The notes: generated by a model from the sequence alone, not told the origin. Positions 49,304 through 61,855 are shown, numbered from the stretch's first letter. The stretch: DNA of 64,000 nucleotides from Glandiceps talaboti (GCF_964340395.1 NC_135563.1:7219422-7283421), one strand, 5' to 3'. Numbers and translations: made by a program.

Positions 49304-52300
49304 ATGGCGATCTCCATTACCAGTGAATTTATTGTCAGACTTGTATTGCTGATAGTTTTTCTGTATGTATACGATATGATATTTATAGTCGCAGACTTGA
49401 CAGACAAATGAATCAATTAGTAATGTTTTGTTTAATGGTGTGATAATGAAAACAGGTGTTGTCAAACGTTATATCAAATGTCATACACACTGTGTCACTA
49501 ATGAACTAATACCCAATTCCAGGATGGTAATATTCTATTCAAGGATGTTCACAATACAAAATAATGACGCCATTAGGTGTTTATAAATATTCAATAAATA
49601 CCGTCACTGGTCCCTCCATTAGAAAAATACAACGCATACACCAGTGGCCACAGGTACCGGAATCAATCTGTATGATTTTTTTTTAAATGTATGGTAAATA
49701 AGTCATATTTACCATACATATTTTTTTTAAATCATACAGATTGATTTGAGTACCTGTGCCAGTGGCGGTATTTTTGAATATTCTTGAAATCCTAATAATG
49801 TCATTATTTTGTATACTATTATGACCATCCTTGGATAGAATATTAGCTCACATTACTAGTGACTGTGATGTCATAGGAGTACTTCATAATTCATGATTTA
49901 AAGTACACTACATTATGTACTATGTACAAAACAGTTTACTGAGTGATTCAAGTGCCTGTGGTACAAATACTTGTAATGTATTATAATTATAGTTGTATGT
50001 GTATTGGTTCTGTCTTCATCCTTCATCAAGTATAAAGTCTATAGCACTAAGGTAGTTTGGATGCCAACTGTGGTGACTGTATAGCAACTAGACTAATAGC
50101 ATGGAGTCAATGAAGTGTGTTTCTTCCTTGCCTGTGTCTATATGGTTCATCCTGTCATAGAGGTAGAATGACTATAGGGACTTAGTCCTGCTTGCAGACA
50201 GTGTACACGTTTCACTCAACGCCATCCGGAGAAGGAAAGGACGACATATTCTGTATGCAAGCAGGACTAATAGGGACCAGGGTTCATCCTATCATAGGGG
50301 TAGAATGACTTGTATTATGGGATGTATTCATTAATAATAATATTACGTAACACATTTTTAAGGGTGTGGCCTACTCCAAGTCTAATAAAGTGAAGCAAAC
50401 TATGTAGAGTAATTGTTATATAATTGGATTATTCCTATATTATAAGATATGTCATGTTCAACCCGATCAGGCTTCTTAACTATGACTGATAGCGTGGCTT
50501 AAATGTCATATCTTACAGACTAGAATAAAGACCGACATTATATATCAAAATAATGTTATATAATACAATTAGCATTGCTTGAAAGTATGATAGCAAATGT
50601 TTTATAAATTTGGGAAATATTCAAACTCTGTACTGTATATAGTGGAGTATTTGCTGTTTACAGGGATTTGCTGTGTTGTCCAGTCTCTGTTGTCAAGTAT
50701 TGGTACTTGATTAGGACTCACCATTTTCTGGTTAGGGCTCAGAACACCAGTAACTGGAAAATGGAAACCTTGTAAAACTGGCATACTTTCCTGTACGTTA
50801 TACCATTGGTAAAATGAAGAGGATCTCAGGTAGATTTTACCTACTAACCACCCTTAGCAAAAAACACTGGTAGGGAACCCTGGTAAAATGACAGGGGAAC
50901 TCAGGTAGATTTTACCTACTAACCACCCTTGACAAAAACACTGGTAGGGAACCCTGGTAAAATGACAGGGGATCTCAGGTAGATTTTACCTACTAACCAC
51001 TCTTAACAAAAACACAGGAATTTATCATTGGTTTATGCGCCAGCATTCAAGAAATTGCAGAGTATTGAGTTAAAACAGAGAGTTAGAAAAAAATGGTTTC
51101 GTTATTAGAATATGTGTAACTGGTTGTGATATTTTTTTCTCGTGTGTTGTTAGTCTGAGAGTGTGGGGCAACAATTGTGGATTCAAATTGATCATGCATA
51201 CAATGCTTGAGTTATGCCTGAAGAAAAAGTGACATGAGAAAAATAATCTTATACACCAATGGTCTAAAATGGAATATCTCACACTCATTATGGAATTTTT
51301 GTCGTATGTACGTACTTACCAGTATGCTTGTGTGAGACAAACATTCTCTAACTCGTGTGAGATATTCTATCTCAATCCCATTGGGGATGTTGGATTCTAT
51401 TCATCCTTGACAACACAACCTCATCATTTGAAACTAATAGTGAATGTTTTGTTCTGATTGTAGAATAACGGAAGAAATGGAACCATTTCACAGAGTGATA
51501 CAACCAGAAGAAATGTGGTTGTATAAAAATCCTAGGTCGGCTGATACTGTATCTACTTTTACTGTCTTTGTAAGTATTTAGTTTAAGAGAAATGGCAGAA
51601 TTGTGTATCAAAGGGATAACTGTGAAGTATTGCAAAGTAAAGTCTGTCAAGTAAAGCTGGGAATAAAACCACCATTAAAGTGAACGAAATAAAATCATTT
51701 TGGATCATTTGACTGTTAGGGACGATCACACAATGTCACACAAGCTCAATAAACGAACATCATTCATTTAGGAACCCCCCCCCCCCCCTAAACTAAACGA
51801 TATGTTTACTAAACGATATGTTTACATATGATGTAAACCATGATGAAAATTGTAGCAGTCACATCACTATGATCGATGAAATGTAAAGACATGATAGTAC
51901 ATGGAGTTCTAACCTTATGAACCTGTTTACTGAGTCTCGAGATGATGGTAAACACATCAAAATATTATCGGAAACCCAGCACCATATCTCACATATAGAA
52001 GTAAATCTCTATCAACCTATCAACATCTCACTAGTAAATACAGAAGCTTTTATCATTAAAGGCATGAAAGTTTTCGCAATTTGGTTAGAAGTGCAGAAGT
52101 GAAGTTCAGCAATCACATTGATGCCAGACCCCCCCCCCCCCTTCCTAAATGAACGAAGTTCGCTTGTTGAGCTTGTGTGGCATTGTACAATCGTCCCTTA
52201 CAAACCATTGCATTAGAGATTTAGCTTTCTCTGTTATCCATCTACAAAGAATCAGGACTGAATGTAGTAGAACAAGTAAAAATTGTTTATTTTCTCTGTT

Positions 52301-55300
52301 TTATTTTTCAGTCAATTGCAATATTTGTACCATTAGTTGTCATAGTTATTGTATCTATTCTTAGACGAGATAAAGTGGATGCGTTTCAGGCAATTTTAGG
52401 TAGGTAACATTAAAGTAAGTTTGCTCTGTTAAAACATGTAGAACTATCAAATAGTAACGGAAAGTGAATTTTCTAAAAAAAAAAAAAGTACATGTAAAGA
52501 AAGTGGCATTTCAGTGACATGCAATTTAGTTCCCACTCATGTAAATTTACATCTAGAGATAATCAAAGAAACATGAAACACGCTCTCACTTTTAGTCACA
52601 TACCTTAGAAAACACAAAAAACAAAATAGAAGAGGGTAGGACCTTTCAGAAAATGTATGATTGATGGTGATGTCAACTTTATTGATTATTGAAAAAACAA
52701 TCATTTTCAAAATATGTTAACCATGCACTGTTGCTTTTGTGCATCTCCTCCATAATTGCAATGTATTCCATGGAAGGAATTGTGTTGATGTCATGCAATT
52801 TTTGATGAATTTTTTTCTGAATAGTGCATTTTAAATTGTTAAAAGTTTTTCTGGATGTTTTTGATAAATAGAAGTAGGAAATGTATCATAACCCTTTAAA
52901 CCAACCATTCCAGAAACTGTCTATTACTTACTAACAATCTCGTTACTCAATCAAAGAGTGACAGTTAGTAAACAGGTATTTTCATCTCACTTTGATCTTA
53001 TGTTTTACGTATCAACTATTTATCTTTCAGCTGTTTCCCTAGCTTTATGTTTGAATGGTATTATAACCAACAGTGTCAAATTAACTGTTGGCAGGTGAGT
53101 ACCTCAGAACACTAGATTAATAGGGAATGCCACCCTAGGAAATAAAGGTATTTTCATAAACTTTGGGTTCTGGAGAGTCATTTCATGATTTCACATCACA
53201 TGATAAATTACCTAGAAATACTAAATTGAAGGTTGTTTCAAATCTAGTCTAGCAATGATCCATGGGAGTTAGCAGACTGCATGGTATTAGATGAACACTG
53301 AATATTCATGACTATTTATCAAAAGGTAATAAGCACGTAGGAGTCATGAATTCATTGTTCATCTAATACATATACATGTCTGTTGACTCTCTTGAGGCAA
53401 TTCTGGACCCCTTCTAGGACAATAAATGTGAAACAAGTTTCAATTTGGTGTTTCTTGGCAAGCATGCAAAATTTGTGTGATGTGAAATCATAAAATGAAT
53501 ATCCAGAACCCAAAGTTTGCAAAAATGCTTTTATTTCCCCTCTGTTAGTAAAGTTAGGTTAGTAAGTAAGGAGTTAAGTATAGAAATGGAATGATCACAG
53601 TGTTAGATTTTTGAAATATCGTGAACTTTATACCTTAGGGTTTTGGTAGACACTATCTACACATACTTGAGGGGTATTATAGATACTATCCACAGATACT
53701 TGCAGGTATGTTTGATGTTAGCTACAGTTACTTGAGGGGTAGCTATTTTAGTATTTACTTAACTTTAGGGTATGTAAACTTGAAGGTATTAACAGATACT
53801 TGAGGGGTATGGTAGATGTTGTCTACAGATACTTGAGGGGTATGGGAGATATTTTCTATAGATACTTGAGAGGTATGGAAGATGATGTCTACAGATACTC
53901 AGGTGTAAGGTATATGCTATCTATAGTGGTGTGACAGACATATACAGATACAGGGGTATGGTAGATGTTGGGTATAGATACTTGAGGGGTATGGTAAATG
54001 TTATCTACGGATACTTGAGGGGTATGGTAAATGTTGTCTATAGATACTTGAGGGGTATCGTAGATGTCTATGGGGGGATGGTGATAGTATGTTTGTTCAA
54101 TCAATCGATGCGTAAGAGTGGTAGAAATTACATAAACATAACTTACTACCAAACAGTTGATACAACATGAGAGACATCTTTTCTACAGACCACGTCCAGA
54201 CTTCTTCTGGAGATGTTTTCCAAATGGTAAAAGTACACCAGATTTAAAATGTACAGGAGATCCAACTACTATCACAGAAGGCAGAAAAAGTTTTCCGAGC
54301 GGGCATTCATCATGTGAGTTTGTCATATTTAAAACATTAAACTTGTAGACTGGTGGTTTGTTACAGCAATGTCATCACACGATACATACCTAGGTTATCA
54401 CCATGACTACCACTTTATGTAACCATATCGCCACTTCATATGAACCATATTGCCATGTTGTGATGATATCACCTGTTTGTGTTTCATAACATATCACCAC
54501 CTCTGATCACCACTACATATGACCATATCACCACTACATATGACCATATCACCACCTCTGAGCACCACTACATATGACCATATCACCACTTTATCACCAC
54601 TACATATGACCATATTGCCATTTTGTCACTATATCACCACATTGTCTGGGCCCATATCACTATATCATATGACAATATCACCACATAAAATGACCATTTC
54701 ACCACTTCATAGGAATATATTATTGCTATTTCACCACTTCATATGGCTATATCACCACATGATATGACTATATTCCCACTTCATATGACTATATCACCAA
54801 ATGGTATTACAATAACACCACATAATATGACCATATCAGTACTTCATATTGCCATCACATTATCTTACCATTTCATCACTTGTGTTATCAAACTGAATGA
54901 ATGCTGTTTATCTACTGATAAGGAATGGATATATGATGTCTTGACAAATGTCAACTTTGTTATGTTATCACTTGTATCATAATTTTACATTTTGTCTTTT
55001 GTGTTCTTTTTCAGTTTCATTTACTGGTCTTGGGTTTACGGCACTATTCTTAGCTAGTAAATTACACTGTTTTAACTGTAAGGGTCGTGGTATGTCATGG
55101 AGACTGTGTGTAGCCATGCTGCCTTTGTGGTGTGCAACAATGATAGCTATATCAAGAACTGAAGACTACAGACACCACTGGCAAGGTAAAGTCAATTTTT
55201 TTCCCATGTTTTGTGATTTTCATTGGGTGCTTTAGGGACTACTTGGTATTCAAAGCACATTTAAAAAGATAATATTACCAGAAATGATAAATGGACAGAG

Positions 55301-56387
55301 TAAATGCTTTTTAGACCCAGAATTTTTGCATCCCCGGGCAAAGTTTGTAGCATACAACTTAGGTAGAGTAACTTTTTAGATTGCTAATACACTAATTGCA
55401 GTGAAATAGTATCATTTATTACATATCTACCATTCATGATGGAATGTGTTTGTCTGTAATTTTGCTCTCTATTGGTCTTGAGAATACAGTAATACACATC
55501 ATCACTTTCAAAAAAACCTTCTGTATGCGCTACCATAAATTGTGAAGCTCACAGGGTTCTGTCGTGTTATTACATTTCAGTGAAAAATAAGCTTAAGTTA
55601 ACTAAAAACATAAAAATCGGTTCAATCATGTCTGTAACATACACAAATGTGAATCGTCATGGTAAAAACTACGGGCCTTGGTGCAGTCACACTATGTGCT
55701 ACAACACACATTGTGATATTGTTTATTACATCAGTAGAAAAACGTGCTTTGGCTTGCAAGAATATTGTGAAGACATTACAGCAAACACCTGACTGTGACT
55801 TAGTCATAAAAGAGAAATGTGAAATTTCCCCCGGCTGAAAACCTCTAACTTCTATTAAAGTAGTGATAACTATTACTTCATGAAGAGAAGAACCAACCCC
55901 ACATGACCACGTCAGCCACCCACTGCCATTCATTCACGGAAATTTGAAGTAAAACATTTGATTGTATGTGATTGTTGAGCAGTACTTAGACTGTAAGGTA
56001 TGTTGTGTCACACTGAGCTGCCCACACTGGCTTGCTGGGAAAGGGGTTGGCTGATGTGTGAGGGCGCCCCGTCGCAACGTACCTTACAGACACTCTGATT
56101 GGTGATGTAGGTCCAAAACAACAAGGATCTCTAATCCAGTACTTTCTTTTCAAACACTGACAATTTTCTGTTCCTTTTCAGATGTATTGGTTGGCTCCAT
56201 CCTAGGTTTGGCAATTTGTTATCTTAGCTACAGACAATATTATCCAGCACTGGACAAAGCAAACTGTCATAAATCACACCTAGCATCGATGACCTCAGAC
56301 AGTTCTGATAGTATCACGTATGAAATGCAAGAGTTGAATGCAGTGGTCTCTGAAAAGGGGGAAGGTCAACCTGTCAAGTATATATAA
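49304..56387 (+). CDS. PLPP4/5: Phospholipid phosphatase, PLPP4/5 (PPAPDC1) type (7 exons, 272 aa)
   Basis: Exons: 49304-49362, 51464-51569, 52312-52399, 53031-53094, 54189-54313, 55015-55185, 56182-56387. All phases join to 819 nt with stop; human PLPP4 and PLPP5 are about 271 and 264 aa. These multi-pass membrane enzymes of the PAP2 superfamily dephosphorylate lipid phosphates such as phosphatidic acid without magnesium. All three catalytic motifs are intact: KX6RP at K101-P109, PSGH at 142-145 and SRX5HX3D at S194-D205. Family blocks include [16 protein letters not shown] near 28-43, [31 protein letters not shown] and YRQYYPALD. The tiny first exon ([19 protein letters not shown]) was placed because its frame and phase 2 donor lead exactly into ITEEMEPF of exon 2 as in the family. 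PLPP4 and PLPP5 cannot be told apart. Confidence 0.94.
49489..49867. mobile_element. hAT-like MITE family A, copy 2, with nested palindrome (PLPP intron 1)
   Basis: The outer parts match 17481-17722: CCAGGATGGTAATATTC, ACAAAATAATGACGCC, GCGGTATTTTTGAATATTC and ACTAGTGACTGTG. The middle (about 49650-49765) holds an extra near-perfect palindrome with arms AATCAATCTGTATGATTTTT and ATGTATGGTAAATA and their complements. Confidence 0.8.
50182..50270. repeat. Short inverted-repeat element, TIR TTAGTCCTGCTTG (copy 2)
   Basis: TTAGTCCTGCTTGCAGACAG and CTGTATGCAAGCAGGACTAA flank about 50 bases. The element itself is flanked by a diverged direct repeat (GGTTCATCCTGTCATAG and GGTTCATCCTATCATAG) about 130 bases apart. 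Confidence 0.65.
50822..51015. repeat. Family J repeat, ~74-bp tandem units (PLPP intron 1)
   Basis: Two full units and part of a third contain CTCAGGTAGATTTTACCTAC, ACCACCCTTAGC, ACACTGGTAGGGAACCC and GGTAAAATGACAGGGG. Each unit has an internal GGTAGATTTTACC palindrome. Confidence 0.85.
51716..52198. mobile_element. Non-autonomous DNA transposon family E, copy 2 (PLPP intron 2)
   Basis: Ends GGGACGATCACACAATGTC and TGTACAATCGTCCC, with GAGCTTGTGTGGCATTG at the right. Relative to 38466-38921 the whole element is inverted. C runs near both ends (51776-51789 and 52128-52141) sit where copy 1 has a G-rich tract. Confidence 0.75.
53139..53541. repeat. Palindromic element in PLPP intron 4
   Basis: AAATAAAGGTATTTTC, AAACTTTGGGTTCTGGA and GATTTCACATCACA on the left are matched in reverse complement by the right arm ending AAAAATGCTTTTATTTCC. 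About 400 bases, intronic, no coding frame. Confidence 0.75.
53640..54085. repeat. 33-bp minisatellite in PLPP intron 4
   Basis: About a dozen variable copies of a unit with CTACAGATACTTGAGGGG and TATGGTAGATGTTGT. It ends about 105 bases before exon 5. Each unit contains TCTACAGA, the same bases as the exon 5 acceptor. Confidence 0.9.
54380..54870. repeat. ~20-bp minisatellite in PLPP intron 5
   Basis: Irregular copies of CATATGACCATATCACCACT with frequent truncations. Open frames across it are repetitive artefacts. Confidence 0.9.
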
Positions 56388-56428
56388 AATGGCAGAATAA
56401 CACCTATTTTAAGCAAATGTATGATTAT

Positions 56429-56720
56429 TTACAACCAGTGACAGTCAAGCATTGACAAGTTGAAGTTGTTACAAACGGGGAAAGTATACAAGTGAATTGG
56501 ATTAATAACACTTTGCTCAGCATGTTGGAACAGCAGAGATTTGTATTACACACTATGGTTTGATAAGAAAAGTTTTATGGACTCTTTACATAACAGTTCA
56601 CATTCACAAAGAAAGTCCAAGTTCCCCTGACTTTTTATGTACACAAAAGAGGCCATAAAACTGTTCTTATCAAATCATGAAATGTAATACAAGTCACTGC
56701 TTAGTTGTCAGTGGTTGTAA
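56429..56720. mobile_element. MITE family C, copy 4 (PLPP 3' region)
   Basis: TTACAACCAGTGACAG and CAGTGGTTGTAA form the ends. Internal GGGGAAAGTATACAAG, GAATTGGATTAATAACAC and GTTCTTATCAAATCATG match the other copies. It starts 42 bases after the PLPP stop codon, so it probably lies in the 3' untranslated region. Confidence 0.75.
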
Positions 56721-57163
56721 TTCCATAGATCAGCATATGGGGTTCTACAAGGCACATGTACGGTAAGCTTCAAGGACTCGCTTTGTATGTGTCCAGATAA
56801 ACTTTTAATGTACTGTAATACTACTGAATAGAAGTTATAGATTCAGTCAATTACATGCCTGCTGTCCCCTGTGGTACAACTCAGATAATTATTGATCTGA
56901 AAAGATTTGCACTTGTAAATATTTCTTAAGAGTGAAGTACTTGAAAGAAAGTGGTATGAAAAAGACACTTATTTGAACAAGGAGAACCATACTTTAGGTA
57001 TAAAATGTGTAGATGTATAAGTTAATTTCCATCAGACGAAATCACATTGTTACATTCAAGATTAACAGATAGTCAAGTAGAAATGTCTTGTCAATATTTT
57101 GAATGTTTTAATATTCCACATTGTAACTTTGTATCTCTTGCCTAACACCTTTGTACAATATAC

Positions 57164-57292
57164 AATGTGCCATCTAATTACATCACTATAGTAAGAGAGA
57201 TAGGGGACACAAGGGATGTGGCATGTCAGAAAGAAATGCCTGTGTGCCAGGCTTGTGCACCAAAGCTATGTCAAATTGGCCATAGAGGACAG
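57164..57292. repeat. Diverged MITE family D copy
   Basis: GTGCCATCTAATTAC, GTAAGAGAGATAGGGGACAC and GTCAAATTGGCCATAGAGGAC follow the family order, with an internal rearrangement. Confidence 0.55.
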
Positions 57293-57337
57293 ATTGGTAA
57301 ACACGTATATATGCTAGACTGTTAAAATGTTGTGTCA

Positions 57338-57673
<336 letters not shown>

Positions 57674-57874
57674 TCACCGATGTGTTAGGGTGACCCATCT
57701 CATCTTACCTTACACACCTGTATACATACATATAAAAACACTAAATCAAAGTGCTAAACTGACTAGACATCAAAAAGAAGGAAACCAAAGTCACTAGACT
57801 TGTACTTGTTGATTTTTAAGATCGTTTATAGAATGCTGTAAACTATTTTACAATGTTTGGTCACAAATTGTTGC

Positions 57875-57880
57875 AATAAA
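57875..57880 (+). terminator. Possible PLPP polyadenylation signal
   Basis: AATAAA about 1.5 kb after the PLPP stop codon. If used, the 3' UTR would contain MITE C, MITE D and the CT tract. Weakly supported. Confidence 0.25.
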
Positions 57881-57989
57881 AGAATGAAAATATCTTCAGT
57901 TAAATGTTAATTTTCTATGCTGTCATAAATGATAAAAATCAGAACTTTGATACTCAAGGTGGGTATGAATAATATTGTATGTGTGTGTG

Positions 57990-58460
57990 TGGAAGATGGG
58001 TCGATAGACAAGGATTGAAGGAAGGGAGGTAGTAGGGGGAAATTGACAGATTGAGGGAGATGGGATGAACAGATGGAGATGGAGGGATATGGGAAGGATG
58101 GAGAGAGGGAGAAGAATGGAGGAAGAGGATCGATTGATAGAGATGGCAGGAGATAGATGCAGGATGAACAGGGATTGAGTGAGGGAGATGGGTGGGTGGG
58201 TGAAAAGCAGGTGCTAGGTGTGGATGAGCAGATGGCAGGAGATGGGTAGAATGAGAGGAGGACTAAGGAAGGGAGATGACGGATGGTTGCAAATGGATGC
58301 ACAGGAATTCGGAGAGGAGGAGGAATAGATAGATGGGCAGACATGGAGAGAGAGAGAGAGAGAGAGGGGGGGCAGGAGGGAGATGGATGGGGAACAATTA
58401 ATGGATTAGTGTTGGGTGAGGTATGGATGGAGAGAGGAATTGTTGGAGGGAAACAGGTGG
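57990..58460. repeat. Purine-rich GATGGA/GGGAGA low-complexity region
   Basis: Loose repeats of GATGGAGATGGAGGG, GGGAGATGGG and AGAGAGAG over about 470 bases. Open frames on either strand reflect composition. Confidence 0.8.
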
Positions 58461-59071
58461 ATGAGCTTTGCCTTTTTGTTTCAACTGACAGGGCGTGGGA
58501 ACGGGATGAGTCATACTACAACTCAGACATTAAGGGAAATGAAAACCCTGTCAACACATTTACTGTGAATATTATATTTTTAAAACGGAAGTAAGAAAAA
58601 AGTCATAACACTATGTATGTTCATCATGGAAGCACTTTAAGGTGACCACCCGACTTTGTATGGAAAGCTGCGGAAACATATTTTGGTCTCTAGGAAAATA
58701 TATCTATGCATTGTCTAGAATATTCGGGTTAAATCTAGGCCTTTTTGAGGGGGTATCTCAACTAAGAGCAATACATTATTTTCTGTAGGCGAAAATCTTC
58801 CTGGAACTTGGTAGGACAGAAGGCATGGTCACGTGATAGACCATTGTGTTTGCCAATATTCATATAGCATGCAACAGTCTGCCTACTCTTGAAGTTCAGT
58901 ATAAGCTGGCTGAAATCCCGGGCTGAAACACACCGTAGATTCACACACCCAACCCCTGTGACTCCCTATGTTTAAGACTCTCAATTTCGCCAACATAAAA
59001 TCAAGAAAATGTTTGAAGTGTACGCAGTGGGGTAAAAGCAGTAAGCCAAGTATATCATATTCAAACCGTAC

Positions 59072-59143
59072 TGCCGAGACCAGGATTCGAACCTGGGTTA
59101 TTGCGGCCACAACGCAATGTCCTAACCACTAGACGATCACGGC
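59072..59143 (-). tRNA. trnH-GTG: tRNA-His (GTG), copy 1
   Basis: 72 bases on the minus strand fold as a cloverleaf: acceptor GCCGTGA with TCTCGGC plus A73, D arm GTCT/GGAC, anticodon stem TTGCG/CGCAA around TTGTGGC (anticodon GTG), and T arm CCAGG/CCTGG around TTCGAAT. The B box GGTTCGAATCC is perfect. Acceptor position 5-68 is T:T, where animal tRNA-His as I recall has T:A. The nearest T run on the transcribed strand lies 34 bases downstream. It charges histidine for cytosolic translation if functional. Confidence 0.88.
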
Positions 59144-59951
59144 GAGCTAGACAGTCGACTGATGGCTGAAGTTTTGTTTCTTTACAATTTGAAATCGAAA
59201 GTCAAATATATTATCTGTACATAAGTGTGTGTACATGTGTGTATATCAAATATATTATCAATTACCTGAACATTACCTAAAATGATACGTTTATCTCTGA
59301 TTAATGTCTGTAATTCATACATTTCATTTTTCTTCGTCATTCTGATTTTAAAACACATGAATTGCATAATATAGACATACATGTACATCAATTGCATAAT
59401 ATAGACACACGTCTCTTTCAAGGGAGGGAGTAGTTTCACTTTCAGAGCGCCCTCTGTCGTCACGTTTTTCACTGTCACACAGATTGTGTATGTGCTTGAA
59501 TAACAAAATGTTAACTTCGTTCGTACACTGATATGACAAAGCGATACAAATATTATTTTCTGGTGTCCAAAGAGAGATAGTATGACTGGTAGGAGAAAAT
59601 GAAAAATTGGATATAAAGTAAAGATTCAAATTCGAGGGATGAATCGACGACTCTTCTCTGCACGATATGAACATTGACTAAATATTACCATACATCATAT
59701 GCATTGCAATGCAAACGTTGAAGATAGTTTTGAACAGCGGTAGTAACATAAACTCTGTACTGACGCATTCAATCATAGATCTTGGAGTGGACGTTCAATT
59801 CAGGATCTACGAATTAACCAACTGAAGTGACAACATCGATCATATGTCTTTCGTTCGTCTTCTTTTAAATCTTGAACTTCCGTCCTTTCAGTCTTACACC
59901 TAGTGTGATACATCTGTCGTCTGATTTTGGTCTGCAATTTTGATCATTTTG

Positions 59952-60009
59952 CAAAATTGTCTGACATTGACATTAAAAGATAGAGAGAGGTCAATGTCAG
60001 ACAATTTTG
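59952..60009. repeat. Hairpin with 20-bp arms
   Basis: CAAAATTGTCTGACATTGAC at 59952-59971 is exactly complementary to 59990-60009, with an 18-base loop. Half of it resembles ATTGCCTGACATTGAC near 61115 and 62875, so it seems to be a local inverted copy of the tRNA unit's flank. Confidence 0.85.
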
Positions 60010-60195
60010 AAAAATGGAGTAGGAGAGGCAAAAAATGGAATATTGCAGATTGTAAAACTGATAAATGTATCACACAATGAGACTTTAATAGAATAATTAC
60101 TTGAAACTACAATGCACGGATTTGTAAACCAATCCCTTTTATTTATGAATAGATGAAGAGTGGTGAAGTAAAAGTCTGTCATATTCAAACTGTAT

Positions 60196-60267
60196 TGCCG
60201 AGACCAGGATTCGAACCTGGGTTATTGCGGCCACAACGCAATGTCCTAACCACTAGACGATCACGGC
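60196..60267 (-). tRNA. trnH-GTG: tRNA-His (GTG), copy 2
   Basis: Same 72-base sequence as copy 1, including anticodon GTG, the perfect B box and the T:T acceptor mismatch. A TTTT run lies 22 bases past the 3' end on the transcribed strand. The 5' flank (higher coordinates) keeps GAGCTAGACAGTCGACTGG, shared by all copies. Confidence 0.88.
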
Positions 60268-60344
60268 GAGCTAGACAGTCGACTGGTGACTAAAATTATC
60301 AAACTGAATTTGTTTGAAATCGAAAGTAAAATGAAAGTACATAG

Positions 60345-60402
60345 TTATGTTATGTTATGTTATGTTATGTTATGTTATGTTATGTTATGTTATGTTATGT
60401 TA
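60345..60402. repeat. (TTATG)n pentanucleotide microsatellite
   Basis: About eleven to twelve perfect TTATG units just upstream (in gene orientation) of tRNA copy 2. A shorter run of about five units occupies the same place at 63135-63160 by copy 4, and two units remain near 61386 by copy 3, so the array varies between duplicated units. Confidence 0.95.
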
Positions 60403-60514
60403 GGATATGTGAGTACATCAAGTACAGTATCAATTGCCCGAACTTTGCCTAAAATAATACATTTATCTTTGATTAATGTCTGTAATGCAATTTTTTTTTC
60501 CAAATTTGTGCAAT

Positions 60515-61330
60515 CTTGACAACATTTGTATTTCATCCAACACCTGGACATTGCGTGTGTACGTGTAAGCTTACACACGCGCTTTCTTTCATTCATTCAT
60601 TCTTTTTTTTCTCTCTCTTAATTACCAAATAACTTATTAAGTCAAACTATCGTTTTCAATAAGGTTAACTTAAGATAGGAAAGCCAATACCAGTGAAACT
60701 ATGTGTGGAAACGGTCTTGAATTCATGATATACTAAACGTCAATATTAAGGGCAGATTGAAAATAGAACTTGGATATAATTTTGATTCTTTTCTGAAAAA
60801 AACATAATTATAAATCAATTGTCTAGAATATTCGCGGTAAATTGAGGCCATTTTCAAAGGGGATATCCGAACTATGAGCGTATGCTATCTAAATATTGTC
60901 TTATGAGTTTAACTACTTCAAAAAAGGTAACATTGATGGATCAGAATTCATGACATGTAACCATGGTAACACTTGGGCCAATCTTGAACTTCCATACATA
61001 GTAGTTACATTCTCCCATTCCTAGTGTGATAATTTGCTAGATTTACAACTTGCAATATTCCCTTTGTTTTTCCCTATCCCATACTCCAAACGTTGACCTG
61101 CTATTTCTGAAATTGCCTGACATTGACATTGAAGAGTGTCAGAAAATATATAAACAAAAATAAAAATATTTGAAGTGTGGTGAGACAAAAAAGGTAAGCC
61201 GAGTCTGTCATCCACAAACCGTATTGCCGAGACCAGGATTCGAACCTGGGTTATTGCGGCCACAACGCAATGTCCTAACCACTAGACGATCACGGCGAGC
61301 TAGACAGTCAACTGATGGCTAAAATTATCA
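60515..61330. repeat. Duplicated tRNA-His unit (partner 62270-63090)
   Basis: This block and 62270-63090 are nearly identical over about 800 bases, in the same orientation and offset by about 1760. Shared words include ATTTCATCCAACACCTG, GGTTAACTTAAGATAGGAAA, GAAACGGTCTTGAATTCATG, ACCATGGTAACACTTGGGCC and the tRNA itself. Shorter, more diverged versions surround copies 1 and 2. Confidence 0.9.
61225..61296 (-). tRNA. trnH-GTG: tRNA-His (GTG), copy 3
   Basis: Identical in the gene body to copies 1, 2 and 4, with the same T:T acceptor mismatch. A run of six T lies 32 bases past its 3' end on the transcribed strand. Confidence 0.88.
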
Positions 61331-61855
61331 AACTGAGTTTGTTTCTTTACCTTTTGAAATCGAAAGTAAAATGTCTCCACGTCGTTATGTTATGTTAGGA
61401 TATGTGAGTACATCAAATACATTATCAATTGCCTGAACTTTGCCTAAAATAATACATTCATCTTGGATTAATGTCTGTAATGTAATCTTTTTCTCTTCAA
61501 ATTTCATCGTCATTTTGATTTTAAAACACATGAATTGCATAATATAGACCAAGGACCATATGTTTCTACCAATGGGTTTCGTTGTCGCCATGCGTTGTTT
61601 CACGTTCAAATCTGCAGAGCGCCCTCTATAGTGACGTTTTTCATCGTCACGTCAGACTATGGACGTTCTTGAATAACAATTTGTCTATTCTACGTTCGTA
61701 CAGGGGTCAACGCGATACCAACATTATGATCAGATGTCTAAAAGCAGATATCTGAAAGGTGGGGAGAGTAATAAACTTGAACACTGAATAAAGATTGAAA
61801 GTCGAGGAGTGGATTGAATGCTTGACGTAACAAGTCCGCTCTGCAAGATAAGGAG

